A stretch of DNA of 64,000 nucleotides from Lampris incognitus (taxonomy: Eukaryota; Chordata; Actinopteri; Lampriformes; Lampridae), in the NCBI RefSeq assembly GCF_029633865.1, contig NC_079211.1, positions 149,808,749 to 149,872,748 on the forward strand, given 5' to 3'. Within the stretch, counting starts at the first letter, position 1. Every line of letters begins with the position of its first letter. The translations under genes and the position numbers were made by a program. Shown piece after piece: positions 1 through 11,037 of this stretch. The notes under the pieces were generated by a model. That model had not been told where the DNA came from, searched no databases, and saw only the letters and a list, made by a program, of their open reading frames with translations.

Positions 1-118
1 GTGTGTGTGGTGTGTGTGTGTTGTATGTGTGGTGTGTGTGTGTGTTATAGGTGGTGTGTGTGTGGTGTGTGTGTGTTGTATGTGTGGTGTGTGTGTGGTG
101 TGTGTGTGTGTTATAGGT
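1..118. repeat. GT-rich microsatellite
   Basis: Imperfect GT/GTGTGG tract with an internal repeated GTTATAGGTGG-type interruption. Open frames across it are low-complexity Cys/Val translations and are not genes. Confidence 0.9.
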
Positions 119-185
119 GGTGTACACTCTGTGATGTATGTAGTGCAGCATGTAAAGCAATATTCTTGGGCTGCTACACACATCG

Positions 186-345
186 TGAGAGTGGCCCCAA
201 CACGGTGGGGTAACACTGAGAGGGGCCCCAACACGGTGGGGTAAGACTGAGAGGGGCCCCAACACTGTGGGGTAACACTGAGAGGGGCCCCAACACTGTG
301 GGGTAAGACTGAGAGGGGCCCCAACGCGGTGGGGTAAGACTGTTC
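186..345. repeat. 31-bp minisatellite, about five copies
   Basis: Direct repeats of a 31-bp unit containing GAGAGGGGCCCCAACAC followed by GGTGGGGTAAGACT or GGTAACACT variants. Successive unit starts at 218 and 249 give the period. No coding signal. Confidence 0.85.
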
Positions 346-1304
346 TTTGCCAGGATGGCGTAAGCTTTGCTTAAGCGACTGTTTGAGTCCTCGCCGTCCT
401 TTCGCCCGTCTCACTTCTGCACACGACGACGAGCGAGCCCCGCGGCACCGCCCGAGCACCACCACCACCACCACCACCACCACCCTGCTGCCTTCACGCT
501 GCTTTTGTTGACTGTCCTGCATTACACATCCACTCCACAGGTGTCGACATATAGACACGTGTGTGTACCCCCCCCCCCCCCCCAGAGAGCGGAGGACGTG
601 TGTTGGCTGTGTTGTGCGGATCTGCCACTGGTTGCAATGAAATGGGTGTTTGTGCGCACGTGCAGTGTGTTGAGTCGGTCGGAGTGTGTGTCCGTGGTGC
701 GTTTGTTGCTGTGCAGTACCCCTCCACCCCTTCCAAAGAGTACAGGGTTGTGTGTGTGTGTGTGTGTGTGTGTGTGGTTATTTTTGTACCTCAGAACACT
801 GTCAGTAACCGTTTCGTTTGTTTTGTTTGTTTTTTAATTGACTTAATTTGGGAACAGGGCGAATGGAGCGACCCGCGGACGGGGCGGTGTAAAACGGGGC
901 GGTGTAAAACGGGGCGGCGTAAAACGGGGCGGTGTAAAACGGGGCGGTGTAAAACGGGGCGGTGTAAAACAACAGCCCTCCACTTCCTCTGGCATGCGTT
1001 AAGTTAAAGAGAGACCCTTTGTAAATACTGTTTTATAATAAGTGTCTTAATGAGTTTTGGAGATGGAGCAGGTTATTAATAAAGCTGAGATATATTTCTC
1101 TATGGCTGCTGCTGCCGCGTGTCCTCTCTGCCGTGTGTGCGAGGCCCAGGCCGAGGCCGAGGCCCAGGGCCAGGGCCCGTTCTCAGGCTCCCGAGTGTTG
1201 TGTTCTGTCATCGCTTTATAAAAGTGTCCGAGGCGAAGGAGAAAGTCGGTACGTCGTCTCTGTGTGACGGAGGGACGTCGTCGGCATACACGGCGTCACG
1301 CGTC
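346..1304. other. Gene-free stretch with simple repeats
   Basis: I see no gene here. It holds a (CAC)n run near 458-485, a C homopolymer near 570-584, a (GT)n run at about 747-776 and a perfect 15-bp minisatellite at 881-970 (six copies of GGGGCGGTGTAAAAC, one variant base). The 148- and 156-codon frames across it are composed of these repeats. Confidence 0.7.
881..970. repeat. 15-bp minisatellite, six copies
   Basis: Six head-to-tail copies of GGGGCGGTGTAAAAC; the third carries GGCGT in place of GGTGT. Confidence 0.9.
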
Positions 1305-1650
1305 TGCAGCATAACGGAGTTATGCAACGACCAAGGTGCATCATGGTCGACCAAGGTGCATCATGGTCGACCAAGGTGCATCATGGTCGACCAAGGTGCA
1401 TCATGGTCGACCAAGGTGCATCATGGTCTTCCTCTTTTATTAGCTAGAGCGTAGCAGCATTACACAACGACTGCGCTGAGCGGGCCCCAAAACACACGAG
1501 CGACCCTCTGCTCCGTCTTCTGCCAAGGGCGCGCACACATGTACACAACGCACACAACCGACAGACATCCAGGGTCAGAGGTCAAACATAACATACATAT
1601 TGCTGCAAATAAAAACCTTTGCTTCGGTGTGTCTCCCCCCCTACACTACA
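1305..1650 (-). repeat. LTR (3' LTR) of the Gypsy fossil
   Basis: Matches 3312-3596 apart from copy number of an internal 20-bp minisatellite (five units here, two in the partner), which accounts for nearly all of the length difference. Confidence 0.75.
1330..1430. repeat. 20-bp minisatellite inside the LTR
   Basis: Five head-to-tail copies of ACCAAGGTGCATCATGGTCG. The other LTR has two copies at about 3338-3377. Confidence 0.9.
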
Positions 1651-3311
1651 CTACACCCCTCCCCGTACGTTTACAGTCCAACAACAACTGGGTTCTCGCT
1701 GATTTAACCTATCGGGCGGCTTCACCTGCCGCTGGACACCACCCTCTGCAGCTGAGGACGGAGCAGCATCGCTGCATCCTCGCTGCACAACCCTCCCGGT
1801 GGATTCTGGAGCGTCTACAGGCGTCGCTACACATGCATGTGGCACATGTGGAACAACCCTCAGATCATCATCAGACTCATCTGACACATTACAGGTCTCC
1901 ATCTCAGTATTGATCACTTGATTGACAGGTCTCTTGTACACCTTTCCGTACACTTTCACCAGATGTGTGACAGCACCAAGTGCCTTTCCAGTGCACCCAT
2001 TTAACACCCCCCCCCCTGCCCTGTGGTTTCTAACCAACACCTTCTGTCTTGGTAGGAAGTGTCTGACTTGTGCCAACTTATCTGCTAGCTTGGCCTGTTG
2101 GCTGTCCTGTTTCTGTTGCATGGACTCTGGGAAGTTAGGTTTGGGGAGAGACCACCTGGTTTTGGACTGACGTCTGAGAAACAAGTCTGCAGGTGTGTTC
2201 CCTGTAGTAGACTGTGGTGTCCTCCTATAACAGAATAGGAGATTGTGTATGCAGTGCTGCTACGTCATGTTGCCACTCTTTCCCTTTCCAGGAGCTGTTT
2301 TCAGCTTCTGCACCAAACGCTCTGCAGCCCCATCACAAGCTGGGTGGGGAGGGGAACTCTTGATGTGTTTCACCCCATTGTGTTTCAGCAAGGTTTCAAA
2401 CTCGGCAGATACCAACTGTGGTCCACTATCAGACACAAGGTCGTCTGGAAGACCCCAAGTGGCAAAGCATCCCCTCAAAACGTCTATGGTCTTTTCAGAT
2501 GTAGTGCTACTCATCGAAGCTGCTTCTGGCCAACGTGACTAGCTAGCAGTGACCACCAGGAAGGTGACCTTTCCCTTCTGAGCATAATCTGTGTGTATCC
2601 TCTGCCAAGGACGGGTAGGCCAGCTCCAGTTGTGGACAGGAGCTGTGGCAGGTCGGCGTCTGTTTAACTGGCATGTCTGACAACTGTTTACCAGTGACTC
2701 TATGTCAGAATCAAGGTTGGGCTACCAAAAGTGACTACGGGCTACTGCCTCCATCTTCACCATTCCCTGGTGGTGTTCATGCAGCTCACGTAACATGCGT
2801 GGTCTCAACACCTCTGGGATGACGAGTCAGTTCAGTGTTTAGCACACCACGCCATCGAGCCCTTGTAATACTTCATCCACAGTGCGCTGGAAAATAGCGG
2901 CCGCGCTAGCGCCCCCATATGGCAAGCGGTTGCATACATAGAGAGCTGTGTGTGTGTGTGTAGATGGTGAGAAACGAGCTGAGCGTAGGCCTGCGTCCAG
3001 TCAAGCTTAGTGAAATGCTCGGCGCCCGCTAACGTGCAGAGTAAATCCTGCGGTTTTGGAAGTGGGTCCTGATCTACGTCAAGCCCCTGACTTGCCGTCA
3101 CCTTCCGATCTCCAAAAACCCTCGCTGATCCGTCTTTGTTGGGAATGCACACCGGCGGCGCAGCCCGTTCACTGCGCTGCGCAGGACGGACCGTTCCCTG
3201 CGGTTCGAGCTCGCTTCCCTTTCTGTCCACGGCTTCCCGCAGGGCACAAGACCCCGGCCTCGCTCTGCCACCCTCTGCTACAGCACCCGGTGGTGCAACG
3301 CGTCGAGCATC

Positions 3312-3596
3312 TGCAGGATAACGGAGTTATGCAACGACCAAGGTGCATCATGGTCGACCAAGGTGCATCATGGTCTTCCTCTTTCATTAGCTAGAGCGTA
3401 GCAACATTACACAACGACTGCGCTGAGCGGGCCCCAAAACACACGAGCGACCCTCTGCTCCGTCTTCTGCCAAGGGCGCGCACACATTTACACAACACAC
3501 ACAACCGACAGACATCCAGGGTCAGAGGTCAAACATAAAATACGTATTGCTGCAAATACAAACATTTGCTTTGGTGTGTCTCTCCCTACACTACAC
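3312..3596 (-). repeat. LTR (5' LTR) of the Gypsy fossil
   Basis: Direct repeat partner of 1305-1650, lying upstream of pol on the minus strand. Confidence 0.75.
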
Positions 3597-3669
3597 ACTA
3601 AAAGCAGCTGCTGCGTAGCTCAGCCGCACCACTCACACCAAGACAACACAACAGCTGAGCACAACACAA

Positions 3670-4192
3670 TACAATTATCAATATCATCATATATATATAT
3701 ATATTAATATATATTAAACGTTATATGATGTGTACGTGTACAAGGTGTGTGTGTGTGTGTGAATTGTAAAGCGCTTCGAGCGGCTGTTGCAGCTAGAAAA
3801 GCGCTATATAAAATACAACTTGATTGATAATATCTGATATATAGAATAAAATATGTAACAATGTATATATATATAATATATAATGTATGAAAAGCGCTAT
3901 ATAAAATACAAATTGATTGATAATATCTAATATATAGAATAAAATATATAACAATGTATATATATAATATATAATGTATGAAAAGCGCTATATAAAATAC
4001 AACTTGATTGATAATATCTAATATATAGAATAAAATATATAACAATGTATATATATATAATATATAATGTATGAAAAGCGCTATATAAAATACAACTTGA
4101 TTGATCATATCTAATATATAGAATATATACAATAAAATATATAACAATGTATATAATATATAATGTATGAAAAGCGCTATATAAATAAAATG

Positions 4193-4235
<43 letters not shown>

Positions 4236-4276
4236 CACACACACACACACACACGTGTGTGTGTGTGTGTGTGTGT
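3670..4276. repeat. About 93-bp AT-rich tandem array plus TA/CA tract
   Basis: The motif AAAAGCGCTATATAAA recurs at 3797, 3890, 3981, 4074 and 4170 (spacing 91-96 bp), each followed by AT-rich sequence. The first unit is preceded by GGCTGTTGCAGCTAG, which also occurs at 50718 beside a LINE-like tail, so the array probably grew from a LINE 3' tail. It ends in (TA)n and (CA)n/(GT)n. Confidence 0.8.
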
Positions 4277-4444
4277 ACATGCCGAAACCTGATGACATAA
4301 TAGTGACTTAATTTCGAATGAATTCAGCCCCTTTCAGTAACGGAACCATGGCAGGTTTTGTTGTGAGTCATGAGTAGTTTTGAGTCACCGGTAGTTTGAG
4401 CTGTTATGAGTTGTTATGAAGCTCAATGTAGTGTAACGTGCACG

Positions 4445-4680
4445 GACAAGCAGCTCGGCCCCGTTAGTCGACTGGTCCACGTGGTCGCCCGCGGTGCAGG
4501 AGACTGGGGTTTGCGTCCCGGCCGTGGTGGCGGTTCCAGGACTGCCCCCTTATTCGGGGCAGTAGCGTCCTCCTGGTGGTGCTTTCTAACCCACATTAGA
4601 CAGCCAGCACGAGGGTCAGGACCTGGCCTTCCAGCCCCAGATCTAACGCAGACTCCTGCTGGTATAGCAAAGGAGTAAAA
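4445..4680 (+). repeat. tRNA-derived SINE-like sequence
   Basis: An A-box-like stretch (TTAGTCGACTGGTCC) is followed about 45 bp later by a B-box-like GGTTTGCGTCCCG, then an unrelated body. This is the layout of a tRNA-derived SINE. No tail or target duplication was confirmed, so this is tentative. Confidence 0.35.
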
Positions 4681-4750
4681 CACAAACAACACAGATATAC
4701 ATCGAGGGACTTCTACAGAAACAGTCAACGTATAGACACGTGTCTGCTTA

Positions 4751-5709
4751 AGTACTGCACACGAAGCCAGAATTACACAAACTGTACTAAAATATATCCA
4801 GTTTAACCTACATCCTGCTGAGGCCGGAAGTACTGCACACGAAGCCAGAATTACACAAACTGTACTCAGTATATATTCAGTTTAACCTACGTGCTGCTGA
4901 GGCCGGAAGTACTGCACACGAAGCCAGAATTACACAAACTGTACTCAGTATATATTCAGTTTAACCTACATCCTGCTGAGGCCGGAAGTACTGCACACGA
5001 AGCCAGAATTACACAAACTGTACTCAGTATATATTCAGTTTAACCTACGTGCTGCTGAGGCCGGAAGTACTGCACACGAAGCCAGAATTACACAAACTGT
5101 ACTCAGTATATATTCAGTTTAACCTACATCCTGCTGAGGCCGGAAGTACTGCACACGAAGCCAGAATTACACAAACTGTACTCAGTATATATTCAGTTTA
5201 ACCTACATCCTGCTGAGGCCGGAAGTACTGCACACGAAGCCAGAATTACACAAACTGTACTCAGTATATATTCAGTTTAACCTACATGCTGCTGAGGCCG
5301 GAAGTACTGCACATGAAGCCAGAATTACACAAACTGTACTCAGTATATATTCAGTTTAACCTACATCCTGCTGAGGCCGGAAGTACTGCACATGAAGCCA
5401 GAATTACACAAACTGTACTCAGTATATATTCAGTTTAACCTACATGCTGCTGAGGCCGGAAGTACTGCACATGAAGCCAGAATTACACAAACTGTACTCA
5501 GTATATATTCAGTTTAACCTACATCCTGCTGAGGCCGGAAGTACTGCACATGAAGCCAGAATTGCACAAACTGTACTCAGTATATATTCAGTTTAACCTA
5601 CATGCTGCTGAAGCCGGAAGTACTGCACATGAAGCCAGAATTACACAAACTGTACTCAATATATATTCAGTTTAACCTACATGCTGCTGAGGCCGGAAGT
5701 ACTGCACAT
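4751..5709. repeat. 79-bp satellite, about twelve units
   Basis: Near-identical 79-bp monomers starting AGTACTGCACACGAAGCC repeat at 4751, 4829, 4908, 4987, 5066 and so on to 5698. There are no spacers. In much of the array units alternate between ACATCCTG and ACGTGCTG or ACATGCTG, suggesting a 158-bp dimer. A CACACG to CACATG change marks the right half. Confidence 0.95.
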
Positions 5710-6430
5710 GGTGTACAGTATGAGCACCTATCAGCCAGTGTACAGCATTAATCTGACACAAACATCCATCAACGACCAACACCCTCCAGGTCTGACAGAT
5801 AACCCGGGGCCAACAATAAAGCAGCACCTGCAAGCAACGCCCGCGATGGGCCACACCCGAGGATCCCGACGGATGACGCGACGCCGCGTCATTTCCTTGC
5901 AACTGGAAAATGCGGTTTTACTTCCTGTTTCCGGTTCATGCTACCGCGATAACAGCAACAATCGCGTTAAACCGGCTGCCAGCAGGGCAGAACACTCAAC
6001 CCTGTGACGTGGGCGCGCAAGGAGACCACATTCCAGGTCGCTGCGTCATGGTGCCGGGTGCATAGTAAGCAGCGCGCTCCTGCAGGATCCCGGATGACGG
6101 AAGACCCGTTAATGAGCACTCTTCAGTGACTCTCCGAACCCCAGCTGCGTCCTAACACTCACCACGGGCACCTTAACACGTGGACTGACACCCACATCTT
6201 CACCTAAACCCTAAACAAGCTCATGACGAGGCCCAGTTAGGCCACATTAATGCCCCGTTCACACTGGCCACGGAAGCGTTTTTTGGTAAGCGGCATAAAT
6301 CGTCGGGACGCGGGACGCGGGACGCCCCGCCCCCCCCACGTGCCACGACACATGGCATGTGGGCGTCTGCCTGCAGCATGTGGGACAATGTGGTCACCAG
6401 CCCTGCTCCTGCTGAGCTGCCGTCCTCCTG
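5710..6430. other. No gene recognised
   Basis: Unique-looking, moderately GC-rich sequence. I see no conserved coding frame and no repeat family that I can name. Confidence 0.4.
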
Positions 6431-6750
6431 GTTTTCACTCCAGCCCTAATTTAACACATCTGATTTAATTGATCAAGGTGTTGGTAATTAGAGAAGGATG
6501 CTGAATGTGGAGCTGCCGGGGAAGAGGGGAAGAGGAAGGCCAAAGAGGAGGTTTATGGATGTGGTGAGGGAGGACATGCAGGTGGCTGGTGTGACAGAGG
6601 AAGACGCAGAGGACAGGAAGAGATGGAAACGGATGATCCGCTGTGGCGCCCCCTAACGGGAACAGCTGAAGGTGGTAGTAGTTGGTAAACAGGTAATCAG
6701 TAGAGTCAGGTGTGTTAAATTAGCATTGGAGCAGGGTTGGTGACAACTGA
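6400..6750. mobile_element. Possible MITE interrupted by an RTE fragment
   Basis: The stretch TAATTTAACACATCTGATTT near 6448 and its rough inverted match GTCAGGTGTGTTAAATTA near 6705 flank the RTE piece at 6488-6681. This suggests an inverted-repeat MITE into which RTE inserted. Terminal duplication was not established. Confidence 0.35.
6488..6681 (+). mobile_element. 5'-truncated RTE LINE, 3' end only
   Basis: Nearly identical to the last 190 bp of the full RTE at 18744-21876, including the frame encoding RKRWKRMIRCGAP-like residues and the GGCGCCCCCTAACGGGA terminus with a short TAG tail. A 7-bp direct repeat TTGGTAA flanks it (6481-6487 and 6682-6688). Confidence 0.85.
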
Positions 6751-6775
6751 TTTAAGGCAATGTGGTCCCCAGTCA

Positions 6776-7012
6776 AGTCATCCATCCATCCATTATCCAA
6801 GCTGCTCCTCCCAACTGGGGTTGCAGGATGCTGGAGCCTATCCCAGAGGTCATGGGGCAGCAGGTGGGGAGACACCCTGGAACGGCCGCCAGGCCATCAC
6901 AGGGCCGACACACACACACACCTAGGGACAATGTAGTACGGCGATCCACCTGACCTACGTGTCTTTGGACTGTGGGAGGAAACCGGAGCCCCCGGAGGAA
7001 ACCCGGCCCTCG
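6776..7012 (-). mobile_element. tRNA-derived fish SINE (GT-bearing family), partial
   Basis: Reverse complement of the family also found at 54231, 59935, 61013 and 62470. It shares the CCGGTTTCCTCCCACAGTCC and GATAGGCTCCAGCATCC boxes and a (CCAT)n tail on its left side. The tRNA-like head is not present here. Confidence 0.75.
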
Positions 7013-7019
7013 GACCCTC

Positions 7020-7340
7020 ACACCAGATAAGGAACAACTCCCTACATAACAGGGAGAACAAATAGGAAGAAACCTCAGGGAGAGCAGCAGAGGAGGGTGC
7101 GAGCTGTCGTCGTACCGAGGAAACGACCTTCTTGCATGGGAACTTATGGAACACGAACGGCTCTCGTCCTCGCCATCTCACCAGCCGGCGGTTTAGAAAG
7201 GTTCGTCTGTGCTATCTGGCTCGTTAATCTTACTGCGGACTCCAGCAGCGATGTGGACGGTGTCAGGAAACTAAGAAGTGCGGTGGCTTTGCTGCTGGTA
7301 ATCCCGGTGTAGCGGGCCAGATTACCCCCCCCCCGCCAAA
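7020..7340. other. No gene recognised
   Basis: I see no supported coding frame or named repeat here; short frames are unsupported. Confidence 0.4.
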
Positions 7341-7356
7341 CTATACCCGGGTGTAG

Positions 7357-7431
7357 TCTGGCCTAGCCCAAAATATACCCAGGGGGATTAAATAGCCCAG
7401 GTTGGTTTATACATTTTGGGCTAGGCCAGAC
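7357..7431. repeat. Perfect 18-bp inverted repeat (hairpin)
   Basis: GTCTGGCCTAGCCCAAAA at 7357-7374 is the exact reverse complement of 7414-7431, with a 39-nt loop. C-rich tracts preceded by CCAGATTA lie on both sides (about 7318 and 7441). Possibly a small MITE relic. Confidence 0.7.
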
Positions 7432-8107
7432 CCCTCGAGTCCAGATTATACCCCCCCCCCCGCCGCCGCAGTTACATGCAACCAAACCCTGGTCCAGACA
7501 TTCAATGTATTGAAACACCGGCTGATTTTAAACCCAGTCTGGTGTTGGAGTGATGTGGGCTCAGTGGACTGATGCTGACATCTTGGTGGTCTCTGGGCGA
7601 CAGCGGCTCAGCAGTTGGTCCATCCTCAGCTCCTGGCAAACATGTTGAGGTGTCCTTGAGCAAGACATGTAACCCATAACTGGCCCAAATGAGCTGGTTA
7701 TTACCCCGCATGATTAACACCCTTGTGTGTGTGTGGGTGTGTGTGTGTTTATTTGCATTCTGAATCATTTCTCAAGAAGTCAACTTTAGATTGTGACGTA
7801 TGAGTCAGTGGTCAAGTGCACTGCACAGGAAAAGGTCGGGTGGTGTTGCCATTTGCATAAAATCAAAGTTTTGCGTAAGCGTGGTCCTTTCCTAGGCCAT
7901 TCCTCTGCTACTAGAGTTCCTGTGGAGGTCTCCAAGGGGCCGCAGTGTAACTGGCTGCTTTCTTTCGGCCCCCCATGGGCGCCTATAGATGCTTTTCACT
8001 TCCCTTCTCCAAACTCCAGTACAGTGAGGTCATCCTGACTGGTGATCTGAGTGGGGACTGGCTGAACCCGCTGTCTGGTGATTCCAACTCATACTGTGAT
8101 TCTATGA

Positions 8108-8418
8108 ACCTGACCCGACCTCTACTACCACTACCACCACGACTACTACTACTACCACTACTACTACTACTACTACCACTACTACTACTACGACTACTAT
8201 CACCACTACCACTACTACTACTATCACCACTACCACTACTACTACTACTACTACTACCACTACTACTACCACTACCACTACTATTACTACTACTACTACT
8301 ACCACTACCACCACTACCACTACCACTACTACTATCACCACTACCACTACTACTACTACTACCACTACCACCACTACTACTACTACTACTATCACCACTA
8401 CCACTACTACTACTACTA

Positions 8419-8454
<36 letters not shown>

Positions 8455-8751
8455 TCACCACTACCACTATTACTACTACTACCACTACTACTACCACTAC
8501 TATTACTACTACTACCACTACCACTACTACTATCACCACTACCACTACTACTACTACTACCACTACCACCACTACCACTACTACTACTACTACTACTATC
8601 ACCACTACCACTACTACTACTACTACTACTACTATCACCACTACCACTACTACTACTACTACTACTACCACTACTACTATCACCACTACCACTACTACTA
8701 CCACCACTACCACTACTACCACTACTATTACTACTACTACCACTACTACTT
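8108..8751. repeat. Trinucleotide array (CTA/CCA/TCA)n
   Basis: About 640 bp of CTA-type triplets with interspersed CCA and TCA variants. The longer phrase ACTATCACCACTACCAC recurs many times, so the array has higher-order structure. All long frames across it (poly-Leu/Pro, poly-Ser/Gly, poly-Val) are translations of this repeat. Its right edge joins RTE sequence without a gap. Confidence 0.95.
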
Positions 8752-9113
8752 CTGCACTCCCTGTTACTTTGGACAGTTGACTCCAAGTATTTAAACTCAT
8801 ACGCCTTCATCACCTCTACTCCTTGCATCTTCACGATTCCACTGTCCTCTCTCTCATTCACGCATAGGTATTCCATCTTGATCCTCCTGACTTCCATTCC
8901 TCTTCTCTCCAGTGCATACCTCCACCTCTCCAGGCTCTCCTCCACCTGCACCCTACTCTCACTACAGATCAAAATGTCATCCGCAAACATCATCGTCCAC
9001 GGAGACTCCTGCCTGATCTCGTCCGTCAACCTGTCCATCACCATTGCAAACAAGAAAGGGCTCAGAGCCGATCCTTGATGTAATCCCACCTCCACCTGTA
9101 ACCCACCTGTCAC
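8752..9113 (-). mobile_element. RTE LINE fragment, reverse-transcriptase domain
   Basis: Minus-strand sequence matching the RT core of the RTE at 18744-21876: the GLHQGSALSPFLFAMVMDRL stretch, FADDILICSE catalytic motif and RWRYALERRGM follow in order. It is truncated on both sides. The 3' part is replaced by the trinucleotide array at 8108-8751, starting where the full element reads GTGCAGTAG. Confidence 0.85.
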
Positions 9114-9191
9114 TCCAACCGCACCGCATGCGCCCTGAGGCGTGGAGGAGCTGATATGCTTAAGCGCGGGGACGCGCTTCCCAAAGGAGCG

Positions 9192-9345
9192 TGCATGGAT
9201 AAGGAGACACGCTGGCCGCTGGCTGGCGGGTCTGACCCTTCAGTCGCGCGGTTAGCGATGTCTCCTGCGGTGCGGGCGATACGGGTTCGCCTCCCGGTCG
9301 CGGCAGTTTCTGTGGTTGCGTTGTCCCCCGAATTGGCTACAATGT
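9192..9345 (+). repeat. tRNA-like SINE or solo LTR, family 1
   Basis: Contains GGTCTGACCCTT, an A-box-like CAGTCGCGCGGTTAGC and a good B box (GGGTTCGCCTCCC) with a perfect CGGG/CCCG T-arm. A second copy lies inverted at about 10421-10562. Its first 60 bp resemble the small LTRs at 10819, 11782 and 32997. Whether it is a SINE head or a solo LTR is unresolved. Confidence 0.55.
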
Positions 9346-9784
9346 AATAAAATGTCAAGTTCATTCAGCGACTGTAGCAGCTGAATTAACTTAACAGCAG
9401 GTGAGAAGGGGGAGGATAAAACAAACCTATGCTTCATCCTTTTCGAACATGTCACAAATAATCTGATGCATATGGTGATTTGTTCGCTGAGTTTAATGTG
9501 TGGATTTGTCGATCACGTCAGATTACTGGCAATGAAGTATCTGTATGTTATATCCTGCTTGTTTACATGCTCGAAATAAATCATCATTCATTCATTCATT
9601 CCTAATGACGGAAATCTACAGAGGTCAGCAGGTAAACCGTTGTTTATGATGTGAGGAAGTAAGAAGTTGCCTGAAGCAGGAAAATGAGGAAATCTGAGAT
9701 TCAGCCGCTGTTGCTCAACATATACAAGAGAGTCTGGTGGAATTTTTGCAGAGCGAGGGGCCCGCTAGCAAAGCCGCTGGCTGA

Positions 9785-10110
9785 CATCAGACCTGACGTG
9801 TTGGGAAACGCTGCAATGCAACACAACAGCAGAATCTTGCGTGTGCTGTGTGTGTTTGTGACATACTGGGCACAGAACCTGGAGTACCTACGATAACAAA
9901 CATCCTCAGAATCACTTTCATTATGCCTCATTTCTAATGAAAAATGTGTGCATGTTTTTTACACTTGAGCCACGCTGAGGCTTTTTCTGGTTTAGTTGAT
10001 GCCAATAAACAAATAAAACACGTCGATCCTCGACGCATGACTTATATTTCATGCCAAAACAAAAGCTGACTACATTTGAAAAGAGAAAGCGATCAAACCT
10101 CTTCAAGAAT
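9785..10110. repeat. Segmental duplicate A, left copy
   Basis: Aligns with 29335-29640. Shared stretches include GAATCTTG, TGACATACTG, ACAGAACCTGGA and AAAACACGTCGATCCT near the right end. No coding frame is conserved between the copies. It probably marks a boundary of the duplicated il1b unit. Confidence 0.7.
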
Positions 10111-10420
10111 TAATTTTAAAAAAAAGAAATCAACAGCTAGTCATATAACTTTTTTATTATTATTGGCAAACATGCAAATATGCAGACATCATAGAGACAT
10201 GGCCTCAACAAGCTTATAAAAACCGGTAAGAACTTCACAAAAGGATAAAATAAAAATAAATAACATTGGGGTAATGCACTGCGTTAATTATAAAACTATA
10301 AGAAAGAACTCGTCTAATAAACTATCATATTGTTCCTCTTTAAATAATTCATCGTACATTTTCACTGTGTTATTGCTTTTTATCATTTATGGGTTTCAGA
10401 GTCTCCACACACCATAACGA

Positions 10421-10562
10421 ATTCGGGGGACAACGCAACCACAGGAACTGCCGCGGCCGGGACGCGAACCCGTCTCGCCCGCACCGCAGGAGACGTCGCT
10501 ACTCGCTAGACTAAGGGATCAGACCCGCCAGCCAGCGGCCAGCGTGTCTACTTATCCATGCA
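10421..10562 (-). repeat. tRNA-like SINE or solo LTR, family 1, inverted copy
   Basis: Reverse complement matches 9192-9345, including GGGTTCGCGTCCCGG as B box and the TGCATGGATAAG start. Confidence 0.55.
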
Positions 10563-10676
10563 CGTTACAATACCCTTTAAATTCACCTAAGAATAAAAAA
10601 AATGGGGGTGACTTTTGTTACTCTGCATTTATTTATGTGAAATTTACTGTGCACGATGAGCAAAAACTAAACATAA

Positions 10677-10953
10677 TGTAACCGGTTATTATTTTGTTGC
10701 CCGGTGCGGGATTCGATACGAGGTGTACTGCACCCCTGCGCCCTCGCGCCTTGTCATTCCGCGCTCCGAAGAGACTTCTGAGGATCTGCACACTTCCGGA
10801 TCCCACCGCTGCCGCCAATATAACCGGTTATTTTCTTGCCCGGTGCGGGATTCGATACGGTGTGTACTGCACCACAAGGCTACATCACTAACCGCTCGGC
10901 TAAAGGGTCAGACTCGTTAGCTAGGGGCTAACGTGTGTTATTAGTAGTTTACA
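10677..10953 (-). mobile_element. Miniature LTR retroelement (TRIM-like), tRNA-like LTR
   Basis: Runs TG...CA and is flanked by the 4-bp duplication ATAA (10673-10676 and 10954-10957). On the minus strand the 5' LTR (10953-10819) is followed by a primer-binding-like site reading TGGCGGCAGCGGTGGGATC, a short internal segment and an incomplete second LTR at about 10735-10677. It has no coding capacity, as usual for TRIM-type elements. The LTR holds an A box (TAGCCGAGCGG) and a B-box-like GTATCGAATCC. Confidence 0.7.
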
Positions 10954-11037
10954 ATAACATTAAATTTGAATGTAAAGAAGTCACTACATATTTTGAACAC
11001 GATAAAAAAATAGCTAGTCATATGACGTATTTAGAGG

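Larger units (their letters stand above)
1305..3596 (-). mobile_element. Ty3/Gypsy-type LTR retrotransposon fossil
   Basis: Two direct repeats of about 0.3 kb (1305-1650 and 3312-3596) enclose minus-strand pol remnants in the order expected for Ty3/Gypsy. Reverse transcriptase-like sequence lies near 3230-2832 (residues resembling KLDWTQAYAQL), integrase-like sequence near 2514-2260 (WGLPDDLVSDSGPQ), and a C-terminal integrase-like tail at 2184-1651. A purine-rich tract lies next to the left repeat, where a polypurine tract belongs on the minus strand. The element is short for a complete Gypsy and is clearly broken in several places. The repeats remain closely similar, so it is not very ancient. 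Confidence 0.8.

Noticed and set aside
1-244. Overlapping Cys/Val-rich open frames at the window start
   Set aside because: GT microsatellite translations.
3704-4252. 182-codon minus-strand Ile/Tyr-rich frame
   Set aside because: Translation of AT-rich tandem repeats with a CA tract; no protein-like composition.
4751-5709. Regular direct repeats suggesting a CRISPR array
   Set aside because: Monomers are contiguous without spacers, and the genome is a vertebrate.
7975-9113. Open frames of 367 and 376 codons across the triplet array
   Set aside because: They are poly-Leu/Pro and poly-Ser/Gly translations of a CTA repeat; only the RTE RT part at 8752-9113 is real coding relic.
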